Under the pieces are notes generated by a model. It saw only the letters and a program-made list of their open reading frames with translations. It was not told where the DNA came from and ran no database searches. Shown here in pieces: positions 33,937-43,199 of a stretch of 64,000 nt of DNA. Position 1 is the first letter of the stretch. Every line of letters starts with the position of its first letter. Both the position numbers and the translations under genes were made by a program. This DNA comes from CAZUZS01 sp964624795 (lineage in GTDB: Bacteria > Calditrichota > Calditrichia > RBG-13-44-9): NCBI GenBank assembly GCA_964624795.1, contig CAZUZS010000014.1:11340-75339 (forward strand), given 5' to 3'.

Positions 33937-36917
33937 TTGCTTTTATGCTCATTGTTGTTTCGGTGATTAAAATCAGGTCTGTAAATGACGCCTCGCGAAG
34001 TCCGCCCATCGATTTTCACGATTAACGGTTTATTAAAACGCACATGGGCCAAGTGCTCTGTCAGGCGAACCGTACTTTGCGATTTAATCCAGTTCCATGC
34101 AATTCCCTCATTGGCTCCATTTTCCTTAATGTGAAAATAGCCCAGGCGCAGCGAAACAAGGTTGTGGAAAAAATGGCTGCCGAGCGACGGCTCAATTTTG
34201 AAGCTCCCCAGATTGGACTCGATCAGCACCTTGGCGCGGGAAATCTGGTGCCAATCTACCGGGATTCCCAACCACGGATCGGCTGTACCCCACCTTCCGA
34301 AACCCATCAGGATATAATTGCGCCTTTCTTCTTCGCAGAGGTGATTCAACTCTTCTACTTCACGGGCGATATGATCGCTCTTCGCTATATCAAATTTTTC
34401 AGGATCAATATATATCAAATCATGTAATTCTTTGAAAATGCCGTTGCCCACCGCATGATCCGACCAGCAAAGCAATTCCTTCGCTGCAACATCCTCAATA
34501 GAAACCTCGCTGTTCTCATTGTTCGCCACCATCGGCCGAATCTGCAGAATATAAAATTCCGGCTTCCGATCCTGCGATTTGTATAGATTGATTGCGAATT
34601 CGACCTCAACGTGGGTGCCGAAAGCGTTTTTGCCTAATTTCAGCAGATCTGTCAATATGTCCGCAAGCGGAAAAATATCATACTTTAGGATATTGGCAAA
34701 TGTGATGACCCGCGGCCCTTTAATGGCGAGTGTGTCCTGGATGGTCTCATCCTGAGGGGAGTAGCTGCTGCCTACGTAAAACAGTGTGCCGTCTTTTTCT
34801 GCTCTGGAGATGTTTAGCTTATTTAAGCTGAACATCTCATCCTTTTGAATTTGAATCTGCGGCCGCGCGAGAGAGAGGGCGTAGTAGCTGTTCTGCGAAT
34901 TGTTAACAAATTCCAGGGGCGAGCCGAATGGCGGGTTGGTGTGAGGAAAGGCTGGAGAAAAGCGGTAGATATGCTCACCATCCACAATGATCTTGCCCAA
35001 ACCCAGTCCCAAGTGTGCAATCCCATCTTCGGGACGCAAATGCGAAAACGGATAGAAATTGTAAGATTGCGCAACTCCCGAGATTACCGGGTAAAATGTA
35101 TCTCCAAATTGTATGCCGGCCATCTGCTGGATGATTACCGCCATCTTTTCCTCTTCGATGCGGTAATCGGTGTTTCTTACATATTCCTTTGGATCCCGGT
35201 AAAATGCCGAAGCATATACCAATCGGATGGCATCCAATGCCTGCTGCAAACGAACCTGGCTGTCGGGATGGTTGTTTGGGATCATGTAGGTCCGGTACAT
35301 GCCTGCGAATGGCAGAAGCTGCGAATCTTCCAGTAGGCTGGACGACCTGACCGCCAGCGGATATTCGATTTTGCCAATCATTGACGAAAGATTATCCCGG
35401 ATGCGTGCCGGGAAGCTGCCCTGCAAAAATCGCTTTGCGATTGCATCGTCGTCATCCGCCGTAACCGCGAATTCCTGGAGATGGTTAATCTCGAGGAATT
35501 CTTCGAAAACTTCCGTGCCAAGAACAAAGGTCTGCGGCGTTTTTATTTCGATATTTTGATATTTTTCGAAGATCTTTGTATTGGCAAGCATGGAATTGAT
35601 AAATGCGATGCCTCTCCCTTTCCCGCCAAGCGAGCCGCTGCCCAACCGGATAAACGAATTATCCTTGTAAATCTGAAGGGAACCGAAATCCTTTATTACG
35701 CCCATCTGCAGCCGGATTAGTAGATTTTGTGCCGCCTTAAAGATGTAATTCCGGAGTTCTTCCACATTTCCGAAATCGGAAACCTGTTTCGGACGCAACT
35801 CATCCGCCAGTTCAAACTCGGTACGTGCCCGCAACCAAATTGAAATGTGATTCCGGCTGGCATGAAAATTCAGGCTGGCAGCAGGTATGGACTGTATCCT
35901 CTCGGCGAATTCGCTCAAATTTTTCACCCGGTCAATCTCCGTTCCATCCGGGTAGCGGAATACGAAATCGCCGAATCCGAAATGGGAGAGCATGAAATTG
36001 CGGAGCTCCAGGATCAGGTTCGGAGAATTCTTGTTAAGAAAGGTGGCACTGCATTTTTCCGCTTTAGCCTGACTTTGCGGATTGGTGGATTGCAGAAGAA
36101 TTGGAAGATCCGGTACTTCGGCCTTGACTTTTCGGGCCAGGATAAAACCGGCCTCTTTATCCAGAACACCATTTCTGGGAAAGCGGACATCGGAGATGAT
36201 GCCCAGCAGATTGTGCATATTTTTCTCGTAATATTTTATGCCCTCTTCAAACGTCTCAGCCATCAGGATTTTGGGACGCGCCCGCATGCGCAACATCCGG
36301 TGCAGATCGTTCACTCCGTCGGAGATCAGCTTGCGCGTCTGGGTCATGATTTCAGCATAAATAGAGGGAAGAAACATGGAGTAATACTTGGGCGAATCTT
36401 CTATCACCAGGATTACCTGTACACCGGCGCGAGCATCCTTTTCGACGTTTTTCATATCCTCCGTAAATTTGATGATAGCCAGCAGAATTTTAGATTCACC
36501 GGTCCAGTAAAAAATTTTGTCGATGCTTTTTACGCGGCGGATGTTCTTAAGCAGAATAGGGTCCATGATATCGTAGGTCAGCAGAACCACTATTTTGTCC
36601 GGATCATATTCTTTTACCTTACGCCCGAATTCTATCGGATTCATATCCGATATACGGGCCATTGTAATTACCAGGTCGAACGATTGTCTTTTAAGTGCGT
36701 TGAATGCTTCTTCCGCTGAGGTAACTTTTGTAATGCGCGGAATATAGTGCAGGTTGAGATCAATATATTCACTGAAAATACGTTCGGCCAGCCGGCCGTC
36801 TTCTTCCAGGACGAAAGCGTCGTAGAGGCTGGATACCAACAAAATCTCACGAACCCTGAATTTCATAAGATCGTGAAATCCGCTGAATTGCGGCTCGAAA
36901 TCGTGTGTGATTGTCAT
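33933..36917 (-). CDS. Double-receiver PPDK_N protein (response-regulator-like orphan PEP-synthase-like)
   Basis: The product is 994 residues. Residues about 20-145 form a receiver-like domain whose phosphoacceptor position is Met86 (DLVITMARIS). A second receiver, about 160-320, looks intact: IEDSP pocket, Asp243 (IISDVRFPRNG), a Ser/Thr strand (ILLQSTNP) and Lys in FLNKNSP. A linker leads to the PPDK_N domain: GSLGGKGRGIAF, LAVRSSSLLED with Arg524, and EEKMAVIIQQMAG. The C-terminus has GFGRWGT, GSHFFHN and VKIDGRTSRGVI, as in the 577-residue paralogue at 11954. The swivel His and PEP barrel are absent. The ATP-grasp-like domain may be controlled by phosphorylation of the second receiver. 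Reaction unknown. Confidence 0.87.
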   Translation of the reverse strand: MTITHDFEPQFSGFHDLMKFRVREILLVSSLYDAFVLEEDGRLAERIFSEYIDLNLHYIPRITKVTSAEEAFNALKRQSFDLVITMARISDMNPIEFGRKVKEYDPDKIVVLLTYDIMDPILLKNIRRVKSIDKIFYWTGESKILLAIIKFTEDMKNVEKDARAGVQVILVIEDSPKYYSMFLPSIYAEIMTQTRKLISDGVNDLHRMLRMRARPKILMAETFEEGIKYYEKNMHNLLGIISDVRFPRNGVLDKEAGFILARKVKAEVPDLPILLQSTNPQSQAKAEKCSATFLNKNSPNLILELRNFMLSHFGFGDFVFRYPDGTEIDRVKNLSEFAERIQSIPAASLNFHASRNHISIWLRARTEFELADELRPKQVSDFGNVEELRNYIFKAAQNLLIRLQMGVIKDFGSLQIYKDNSFIRLGSGSLGGKGRGIAFINSMLANTKIFEKYQNIEIKTPQTFVLGTEVFEEFLEINHLQEFAVTADDDDAIAKRFLQGSFPARIRDNLSSMIGKIEYPLAVRSSSLLEDSQLLPFAGMYRTYMIPNNHPDSQVRLQQALDAIRLVYASAFYRDPKEYVRNTDYRIEEEKMAVIIQQMAGIQFGDTFYPVISGVAQSYNFYPFSHLRPEDGIAHLGLGLGKIIVDGEHIYRFSPAFPHTNPPFGSPLEFVNNSQNSYYALSLARPQIQIQKDEMFSLNKLNISRAEKDGTLFYVGSSYSPQDETIQDTLAIKGPRVITFANILKYDIFPLADILTDLLKLGKNAFGTHVEVEFAINLYKSQDRKPEFYILQIRPMVANNENSEVSIEDVAAKELLCWSDHAVGNGIFKELHDLIYIDPEKFDIAKSDHIAREVEELNHLCEEERRNYILMGFGRWGTADPWLGIPVDWHQISRAKVLIESNLGSFKIEPSLGSHFFHNLVSLRLGYFHIKENGANEGIAWNWIKSQSTVRLTEHLAHVRFNKPLIVKIDGRTSRGVIYRPDFNHRNNNEHKSK

Positions 36918-37506
36918 TTCCCTGTTTCCATATCCGGTTTATTCATTCACAGCCAAAGTTATGATATGGCAAAATCGGATGCAAAGAAATAAATGCTTTG
37001 TGCCGGGAATGATCGGTCAGTTTGCCCGCAATTTTTTGTTTAAGGGATTAGGTCGTCTCCGTTTCACCGGCAGCCCGAAAGTGGCGGGAAGGACTTTTTT
37101 CTTATTCTCTTGACAAAGAAATGCATAAGATATAAATTCTTTTGTGAAAAGATTTATATGAAGCTGCATTTTTGATGTAAATGAAATAAAAATAAGCATG
37201 TTTGATATATTGAACGCAACCAGCTCAGAGATAGACATCGACCACAAAATATTGTACGCATTTATCCCGGAAATTGTCATCACATTCAAGGTCTTTTACC
37301 AGAGAGAATCGACTAAACCGGCCGGCAAAAAGGCGGGGATGAGGAATTTTTGTGTCCGGGGGGCAAAATGGATATGAGCAAATTTGCATCATCGGGGAGA
37401 GTTTACATAGAGTTAGTCTAACTTAAGATGGAGCAGTAACTGTTTTACCGGATGATATTTAACTTAATATTCTAATTTTTAAATCAAAAAAGTATGGAGG
37501 TTTTGT
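36918..37506. other. Divergent intergenic region between PPDK_N and glutamate dehydrogenase genes
   Basis: This 589-base AT-rich spacer should contain promoters for both divergent genes. The only promoter-like pair I can point to is at 37403-37430. An open frame on the minus strand (37017-37289) does not look like a protein and lacks a ribosome binding site. Confidence 0.5.
37403..37430 (+). promoter_or_regulatory. Candidate sigma-70-type promoter of the second glutamate dehydrogenase
   Basis: TTTACA (37403-37408) and TAAGAT (37425-37430) are 16 bases apart, and the ATG lies 76 bases downstream. The -35 matches 5 of 6 consensus bases and the -10 matches 4 of 6. FCB-group promoters often differ from this consensus, so this is tentative. 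Confidence 0.3.
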
Positions 37507-38859
37507 ATGGTTCGCGACAATCGGTATTCTTCAGTCGATGCATTTATGGAGCATGTAATCGCAAAAAATCCGAGCGAAAAAGAGTTTCACCAGGCAGTGC
37601 AGGAAGTAGTCGAATCCCTGTGGGATTTTCTGCAGGATAATCCCCGTTACAATCATGCCAAGATTTTAGAGCGGATTGTGGAACCGGAAAGAGTCCTCAT
37701 GTTTCGCGTTCCCTGGCGGGACGACCGGGGCGAAATTCAGATAAACCGCGGTTTTCGCGTGGAATTCAATTCGGCAATTGGTCCCTATAAGGGCGGATTG
37801 CGCTTTCACCCGTCCGTCAATCTCGGCATCTTGAAATTTTTGGGTTTTGAGCAAGTCTTCAAAAACAGTCTGACAACGCTTCCCATGGGCGGCGGTAAAG
37901 GTGGCTCCGATTTTGATCCCAAAGGGAAATCCGATAATGAAGTCATGAGCTTTTGCCAGTCTTTTATGACTGAGCTTTCCCGCCACATCGGCGCCAATAC
38001 GGATGTTCCGGCTGGTGATATCGGCGTTGGCGGACGCGAAATTGGCTTCTTATACGGGCAGTACAAACGTCTGCGCAATGAATTTACCGGCGTCTTGACA
38101 GGCAAAGGAATCAACTGGGGCGGCAGCCTCATTCGCCCGGAAGCAACCGGTTACGGCGCAGTTTATTTTGCAGAAGAGATGTTGAAAACCCGCGGTGAAT
38201 CGTTCAAGGGAAAAACGGTAGCTGTCTCCGGATCCGGCAATGTGGCACAATATGCAACAGAAAAAGTAAACCAGTTGGGCGGAAAGGTGGTCACTCTGTC
38301 CGATTCCAGCGGTACCATTTACGATCCGGCAGGAATTGATGCGAAAAAACTGGATTTCGTGCTGGAACTGAAAAATGTCAAACGCGGCCGGATCAGAGAA
38401 TATGCCGACAAGTACGGCGTAGAATACTGGGAAGGCGAACGTCCGTGGAAGGCCAAATGTGATGTGGCTCTGCCTTGCGCCACGCAAAATGAGGTCAGCA
38501 AAGAAGATGCTGAAATGTTGGTGAAGAACGGGTGCGTCTGCGTTGCCGAAGGTGCTAACATGCCTTCCGAGCCGGGCGCCATTGATGTTTACCTGAATTC
38601 AAAAATCCTGTTCGGACCGGGCAAAGCAGCCAACGCCGGTGGCGTGGCAGTCTCCGGGCTGGAAATGAGCCAGAACAGCCTGCGATTAAGCTGGACCCGC
38701 GAAGAAGTGGATCAGAGGCTGCATGGTATTATGAAGAGCATCCACAGCACCTGCCTGAAGTATGGAAAAGCCGGCGATTTCGTGAATTACGTGAAAGGCG
38801 CCAATATTGGCGGTTTCATCAAAGTTGCCGATTCCATGCTGGACCAGGGCGTCGTCTGA
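37507..38859 (+). CDS. gdhA: Glutamate dehydrogenase, E. coli GdhA type
   Basis: The product is 450 residues, with TATGGAGG before the ATG. It forms glutamate from 2-oxoglutarate and ammonium; the type is usually NADP-dependent. Features are RGFRVEFNSAIGPYKGGLRF with Lys95, catalytic Lys131 (LPMGGGKGGSDF), NTDVPAGDIGVGGREI, a Rossmann motif VSGSGNVAQYA, and KAANAGGVAVSGLEMSQNS. It differs in length and subfamily from the 428-residue enzyme at 10489. The cell thus has an assimilatory-type and a catabolic-type enzyme. It is divergent from the double-receiver PPDK_N gene and ends at a strong terminator. Confidence 0.95.
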   Translation: MVRDNRYSSVDAFMEHVIAKNPSEKEFHQAVQEVVESLWDFLQDNPRYNHAKILERIVEPERVLMFRVPWRDDRGEIQINRGFRVEFNSAIGPYKGGLRFHPSVNLGILKFLGFEQVFKNSLTTLPMGGGKGGSDFDPKGKSDNEVMSFCQSFMTELSRHIGANTDVPAGDIGVGGREIGFLYGQYKRLRNEFTGVLTGKGINWGGSLIRPEATGYGAVYFAEEMLKTRGESFKGKTVAVSGSGNVAQYATEKVNQLGGKVVTLSDSSGTIYDPAGIDAKKLDFVLELKNVKRGRIREYADKYGVEYWEGERPWKAKCDVALPCATQNEVSKEDAEMLVKNGCVCVAEGANMPSEPGAIDVYLNSKILFGPGKAANAGGVAVSGLEMSQNSLRLSWTREEVDQRLHGIMKSIHSTCLKYGKAGDFVNYVKGANIGGFIKVADSMLDQGVV

Positions 38860-38884
38860 TACGCACTGCATCAAAAATAGAAGC

Positions 38885-38912
38885 AAAAAAGGGGGCCAGC
38901 GCCCCCTTTTTA
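38885..38912 (+). terminator. Intrinsic terminator after the second glutamate dehydrogenase
   Basis: A 6-bp GC stem GGGGGC / GCCCCC with a CAGC loop (38891-38906) is preceded by an A run and followed by TTTTT. The flanking A and T runs extend the stem and make it usable in both directions. Confidence 0.85.
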
Positions 38913-39004
38913 ATTTAGTTCGTTTCCACAGAATATTCTCTCGCTGCCATCTTGCCCGGAATTTAAAAAAATAAAAAAATATTTAATATTTATTTAAGTT
39001 CCAA

Positions 39005-39119
39005 TTTGGGCCGCCGATAATCATAAGTGGGAGTTGAAAAGAAATTTTTGCTCCCACATAGGCCTCCTCCAATATATCGCCTCTTGTGCCTGCGGTGGGC
39101 ATAGGAGGCGATTTTTTTA
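39005..39119 (+). ncRNA. Candidate small RNA with its own terminator
   Basis: Past the glutamate dehydrogenase terminator lie two further strong hairpins: GTGGGAG (39027-39033) / CTCCCAC (39051-39057), and ATCGCCTC (39076-39083) / GAGGCGAT (39105-39112), the latter followed by seven T. The upstream stretch (38963-38997) is extremely AT-rich and could hold a promoter. The next gene is convergent, so this terminator has no protein gene of its own. The RNA family is not recognised, and the 5' end is a guess. Confidence 0.35.
39076..39119 (+). terminator. Second intrinsic terminator, plus-strand direction
   Basis: An 8-bp stem ATCGCCTC / GAGGCGAT with a 21-base loop is followed by TTTTTTT. It is separate from, and about 165 bases beyond, the terminator directly after the dehydrogenase gene. 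Confidence 0.75.
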
Positions 39120-39159
39120 TGATAACGCCGGGCGAAGTAACAATTGGCAACTTGCATAC

Positions 39160-40632
39160 TTACTCGGCATTATGCCGAATCATCTTTTCCACTGCATTTT
39201 CACATACTGCACAATACGGCTTCTTCCCCTTGGAAAACATGATGCAGTCCAGCATAGAGCGGTAGAGCCCTTTTGACGAATAGCCCGCTCCCTCAAACGC
39301 ACCCACTTTCCCGAAATATTTATCACCATGTAAAATTTTATCCATTTCTTTTGCATTTTCCCGGGACAGGGTTTCGGCTTTATCCTCAAGTTTGGTGATT
39401 TCGCTCTTGTTGCCGCCTTCCCGCTTCAGTCTGGCAATCTGCTCGTTTAGTTGCTGGCGAACTTTTTGATATCCAATGTCCATGCTGTCATATTGCGCCT
39501 TGTTCCAGGGGGTGGGAATTGCAATTCCGGGGGTGATCAGTTTTTCCCATTTGATTTCCGGGGCGTTGAGCAAGGCAGTAATATTCGGTTCGGTCGGCTC
39601 AACTCCCTGCGGGTAGAAATCATTATAGGCAGTGGAAGAAGTGTAGTATTCATCCGCCAGGCCGGAAAAGGAATGTCCGAATTCATGCAGGAACAGGTAG
39701 GCATGCCACTGGTTGTCGGTGGTGAATGTGCAGAACAGATTGTAAATGCCACCGCCGCCATAGCGGGAGTTATTTACCATTATGACGATTGCATCATATG
39801 GCGCATGAGCGGCAATGTCCCGCATATCCTTGTTATCTTCCGTAAGCAGATAACGCGGCGATCCCAGGGAATTGAATGTGGTGTTCAAAACCGTGTTGCG
39901 GAAAACCCCGTGAGTGGGTTCATCGGTGCCGCTATCCTCGGATGCTTTGAACACGCCGTGAATGTTAAACTTATCCTTATTGGATTTGTAGGGCTCCAGA
40001 GAAAATAAAATCTCGGAAAACTCCTGCAGATCTTTTTTGAATTTTCCTTCCTCGCTGGCCGTGTAACCCTCTGCTAACATGGCAAGATCGACCTTGACAT
40101 GCGGGTCCCCGTTTTTCACGATATCGAATACTTTCACCCCTTCACCCAGCGGTTCCTTTATTATATCAACGCTGTTGGGATCGATTTCCTGCTTGAATAA
40201 TGGGTGAAGCAGGTTATCGTGATCCCGTGACTCAACTGTAAACAATATCTTGTTCTTCGGGTAAGGAATGAGCGCCGATTCCTGGTAAGTCCGCTGAATC
40301 CCCTTTGACGCCGGCGTTGAGGTTTGATATTCGCCGAAATAGCTGTCAAATCCTTTCGAATAGATAAGTTTATCGGACGTCATATCATAGATTTTTACAT
40401 AATAGCGGCCATTATTGAACCGATCGATCAAGTTCTTCTCGCTTCCCGCCCATTCGCCCTGTTGATAAATTTTGTCGAGCGTGATAGCTTCATATTTCTC
40501 ATCGCCAACATGATAATAGTCAATCCGCATGGTTTTGTTCACAAAATAATCGTTGAAATCAAGTGCCGTTTGGGCGGCCAAAATGCCAGCAAAGAGAATT
40601 ATTGCGAAAATCAAAACTTGTACTGCCTTCAT
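39160..40632 (-). CDS. Secreted M64-family (IgA peptidase-like) zinc metallopeptidase
   Basis: The product is 490 residues, with a signal peptide ending near residue 20 (FAGILAAQ). The M64 zinc motif is at His316-Glu317-His320 (HEFGHSFSGLADEY), where Asp327 is the expected third ligand. An upstream glycine-rich substrate strand reads MVNNSRYGGGG. The N-terminal 170 residues form an extra beta-rich domain. A coiled-coil-like, charged insert lies around 395-440. The C-terminus has a Cys pair (CAVC) plus an earlier Cys (LDCIMF). It is probably exported and acts on extracellular protein. It is convergent with the second glutamate dehydrogenase. Confidence 0.9.
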   Translation of the reverse strand: MKAVQVLIFAIILFAGILAAQTALDFNDYFVNKTMRIDYYHVGDEKYEAITLDKIYQQGEWAGSEKNLIDRFNNGRYYVKIYDMTSDKLIYSKGFDSYFGEYQTSTPASKGIQRTYQESALIPYPKNKILFTVESRDHDNLLHPLFKQEIDPNSVDIIKEPLGEGVKVFDIVKNGDPHVKVDLAMLAEGYTASEEGKFKKDLQEFSEILFSLEPYKSNKDKFNIHGVFKASEDSGTDEPTHGVFRNTVLNTTFNSLGSPRYLLTEDNKDMRDIAAHAPYDAIVIMVNNSRYGGGGIYNLFCTFTTDNQWHAYLFLHEFGHSFSGLADEYYTSSTAYNDFYPQGVEPTEPNITALLNAPEIKWEKLITPGIAIPTPWNKAQYDSMDIGYQKVRQQLNEQIARLKREGGNKSEITKLEDKAETLSRENAKEMDKILHGDKYFGKVGAFEGAGYSSKGLYRSMLDCIMFSKGKKPYCAVCENAVEKMIRHNAE

Positions 40633-41060
40633 CTGTTGTTCCTCCTCTATTAGTTATCCGGAATAAAAATACGCAATAATTTCAGGGATTAACCACCGGA
40701 TTCCAATCAAAATGTGAATCGGACTGCAATTTCATTAGACGGATACGCGCAAAGGTAGCGAAAACTTTTTCGTTCAGCGGGTGTAACAATTGCTTTTCGG
40801 CGCCGTAAAGTATTGCATCTTGAAGGCGCTGTTTGAACTAAGCAACGCATACCGTAATGAGCTGGAAAGGAAGAACCATACAGGTAATTGATTTGGAAAG
40901 AATTCAATTGACACTAACAACGAAAAAGAAACCTGGGGCGACCGGAGGTCTCGATTTTTGTGAGAACAGCAAACACGAAATTCTTTTAAACCCAGCATTT
41001 GGTAAGCTTATCTTTAAAAATATCTCACTGTCCTAAACCGGATTTAATAAAAAGGGGGTC
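40633..41060. other. Divergent intergenic region, no gene seen
   Basis: This 428-base spacer lies between the divergent M64 peptidase and the efflux adaptor. Overlapping short minus-strand frames here have no ribosome binding site and no protein-like pattern. GGGGGT lies just before the adaptor ATG. A TTGACA at 40908-40913 has no matching -10 element. Confidence 0.5.
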
Positions 41061-42338
41061 ATGAAAGCCATGTCCAGAAAAAAGGTAATTATAATTTCGT
41101 CGTCAGTGGTTCTGGTTGCCGCAGCAATTCTCATCTTCAACATGAGAAATAAAGAGGATGGTAAAATCGAAGTTCAGATTTCCAAGGTAGAACGCCACAA
41201 GATTGTGCAAACGGTGACCGCAACCGGCCATATTCAGCCCAAAACGCAGGTGAAGATCAGTGCCGATGTGGGTGCCAAGATTATTGAGCTGAAAGTAAAG
41301 GAAGGAGACTGGGTGGAGAAAGGGGAATTACTGGTGAAGTTGGACCAGGAACGCATTCGTGCGACAGTGGAAAGCGCAGAGGCGAACCTGCGTTCGGTGG
41401 AAGCAAATTCCCGTCTGGCGAAGGAGAATATGCTAAAAGCCGGAAAGGATTACGACCGAATAAAGGAGCTATTTGACCGGAAGCTGGAATCGCAGGCAAG
41501 CCTGGACCAGGCAAATGCCGCGTACCAGGTGGAGAAGGCCCGCTACCAGTCCGTGCTGGAACAGGTGGACCAGGCGGCGGCAAGTCTTAAACAGGCACGC
41601 GACGACCTTTCGAAGACGACTATCTTCGCTCCCATGTCCGGCACCATCAGCCAGTTGAATAAGGAAGTTGGCGAGATTGCCCTGGGTTCCCAATTCCAGG
41701 AAGATGTGATTATGGTGGTTTCGAACCTGGCGGGAATGGAAGCCCTGGTGGATGTTGATGAGAACGATATCGTCTCGGTTGCCGTGGGAGACAGCGCCCG
41801 CATAGAAGTGGATGCGCTGCCCAATGTGGTCCTGAAAGGTACCGTTACCGATATTGCCAATACTGCCAAAATCTCCGGAAGCGGCTCGGCAGATCAGAAA
41901 ACAGAGTTTGAGGTAAAGATCGCGGTAAATGATCCCGGCAAAGAGTTGCGGCCCGGGATGACAGCCAGCAGCGACATCATTACCGAAACCCGGGAAAATA
42001 CGCTGGGAGTTCCAATCCAGAGTGTGGCCGTTCGCACACCGCAACAGCTCAAAAAGGTTATGCCGGTGCCAAAAGGGGACGTAGCCATTGCCGATGATTC
42101 TGCCGGACAGAATTTTGTGCCCGACAAGGATGGATTCGTGCAGGTGGTTTTTGTGGTGAAAGATGGAATCGCAAGCGCTGTACAAGTAAAAACCGGCATC
42201 CAGAGTGAAACGCACATCGAGATCACCGATGGGATTTCAGAAGGCGACGAAATTGTGGTCGGCAATTATCGTGCAATCAGCCAGTCCCTGAGAAATGGCT
42301 CACCGGTGGTGGTTGCGACTGCGCTGGCGGGAAATTAG
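41061..42338 (+). CDS. Periplasmic adaptor (membrane fusion) subunit of a MacAB-type exporter
   Basis: The product is 425 residues, with AAAGGGGGT before the ATG. One N-terminal membrane anchor (about 8-26) is followed by the adaptor domains. The lipoyl half GHIQPKTQVKISADVGAKI leads into a long coiled-coil hairpin (about 95-180, EANLRSVEANSRL to SLKQARDDL). The second lipoyl half is TIFAPMSGTISQL, and then beta-barrel and membrane-proximal domains follow. It links the inner-membrane ABC transporter to an outer-membrane channel. The ATPase and two permeases follow on the same strand. No TolC-like gene is in the window. Confidence 0.92.
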   Translation: MKAMSRKKVIIISSSVVLVAAAILIFNMRNKEDGKIEVQISKVERHKIVQTVTATGHIQPKTQVKISADVGAKIIELKVKEGDWVEKGELLVKLDQERIRATVESAEANLRSVEANSRLAKENMLKAGKDYDRIKELFDRKLESQASLDQANAAYQVEKARYQSVLEQVDQAAASLKQARDDLSKTTIFAPMSGTISQLNKEVGEIALGSQFQEDVIMVVSNLAGMEALVDVDENDIVSVAVGDSARIEVDALPNVVLKGTVTDIANTAKISGSGSADQKTEFEVKIAVNDPGKELRPGMTASSDIITETRENTLGVPIQSVAVRTPQQLKKVMPVPKGDVAIADDSAGQNFVPDKDGFVQVVFVVKDGIASAVQVKTGIQSETHIEITDGISEGDEIVVGNYRAISQSLRNGSPVVVATALAGN

Positions 42339-42384
42339 TGTGGAAATGAGAAGAGAGCTTGAAGATCAGTCAAAAGGAGATGTC

Positions 42385-43098
42385 ATGGCAATCGAAATAA
42401 AGGATATGGTGAAAACTTACCAATTAGGGAATTCCGAAGTTCAAGCGTTGCGAGGCGTTTCGCTGGAGATAGAGAAAAATGAGTATATCGCGATTATGGG
42501 ACCTTCCGGTTCGGGAAAATCTACGATTATGAATTTGTTGGGCTGCCTGGACATTCCTACATCCGGCACCTACCTTCTTGAAGGCAAAAATGTGAGCAAT
42601 TTGAATGATGACAGCCTGGCGGAAATCCGCAATCAAAAGATCGGTTTTGTCTTCCAGACCTTCAACCTGCTGCCCCGGGCCGATGTTTTTCGCAATGTTG
42701 AGCTGCCGATGGTTTACGGCGGCATCCCTGTTTCAAAAAGAAAACAGATGGCAGAGGAGGCCATTCGTAGAGTAGGCCTGGGTGATCGAATGAATCACAA
42801 GCCAAGCGAGCTTTCCGGCGGACAGCGGCAACGGGTTGCAATAGCCCGGGCGCTGGTCAACAATCCGTCCATTATTCTGGCCGACGAGCCGACCGGTAAC
42901 CTGGACAGCGCCACCGGGGAAGAGATCATGGCCATTTTCGATCAATTGCATGAGGCCGGGAATACCATCATCCTGGTTACACATGAATCCGACATCGCGG
43001 AACACGCGCATCGTGTCGTAAAATTGAAAGACGGCCTGGTCGAAAGCGATACCCGGACACGACGCATCGAATGGGAACCGGAAGCGATGGTAAATTAG
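42385..43098 (+). CDS. ABC transporter ATP-binding protein (MacB/LolD type)
   Basis: The product is 237 residues. The ATG at 42385 has AAAGGAGATG; longer in-frame starts run into the adaptor gene. Motifs are Walker A GPSGSGKST (39-47), the Q-loop in VFQTFNLLPR, signature LSGGQRQR, Walker B IILADEPTGNLD and the H-loop VTHESD. This is the nucleotide-binding subunit that powers the two FtsX-like permeases downstream. The type acts in efflux of peptides or macrolides, or in lipoprotein release. Confidence 0.95.
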   Translation: MAIEIKDMVKTYQLGNSEVQALRGVSLEIEKNEYIAIMGPSGSGKSTIMNLLGCLDIPTSGTYLLEGKNVSNLNDDSLAEIRNQKIGFVFQTFNLLPRADVFRNVELPMVYGGIPVSKRKQMAEEAIRRVGLGDRMNHKPSELSGGQRQRVAIARALVNNPSIILADEPTGNLDSATGEEIMAIFDQLHEAGNTIILVTHESDIAEHAHRVVKLKDGLVESDTRTRRIEWEPEAMVN

Positions 43099-43199
43099 CT
43101 GCTTTTTTCGGACCGGTTCCACCCCGAACTAAGGACGGCAAAGTCGAGGCATCAACCATAGTTTAGCGGATCAGTTCAAATTCAAAACAGGTATTTGCA

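Noticed and set aside
35847..36719. 290-codon plus-strand frame opposite the double-receiver PPDK_N gene
   Set aside because: It lies wholly inside a well-supported gene on the other strand, with no ribosome binding site and no domain pattern.
37017..37289. 90-codon minus-strand frame between the PPDK_N and dehydrogenase genes
   Set aside because: It sits in the divergent promoter region, with AT-driven composition and no start signal.
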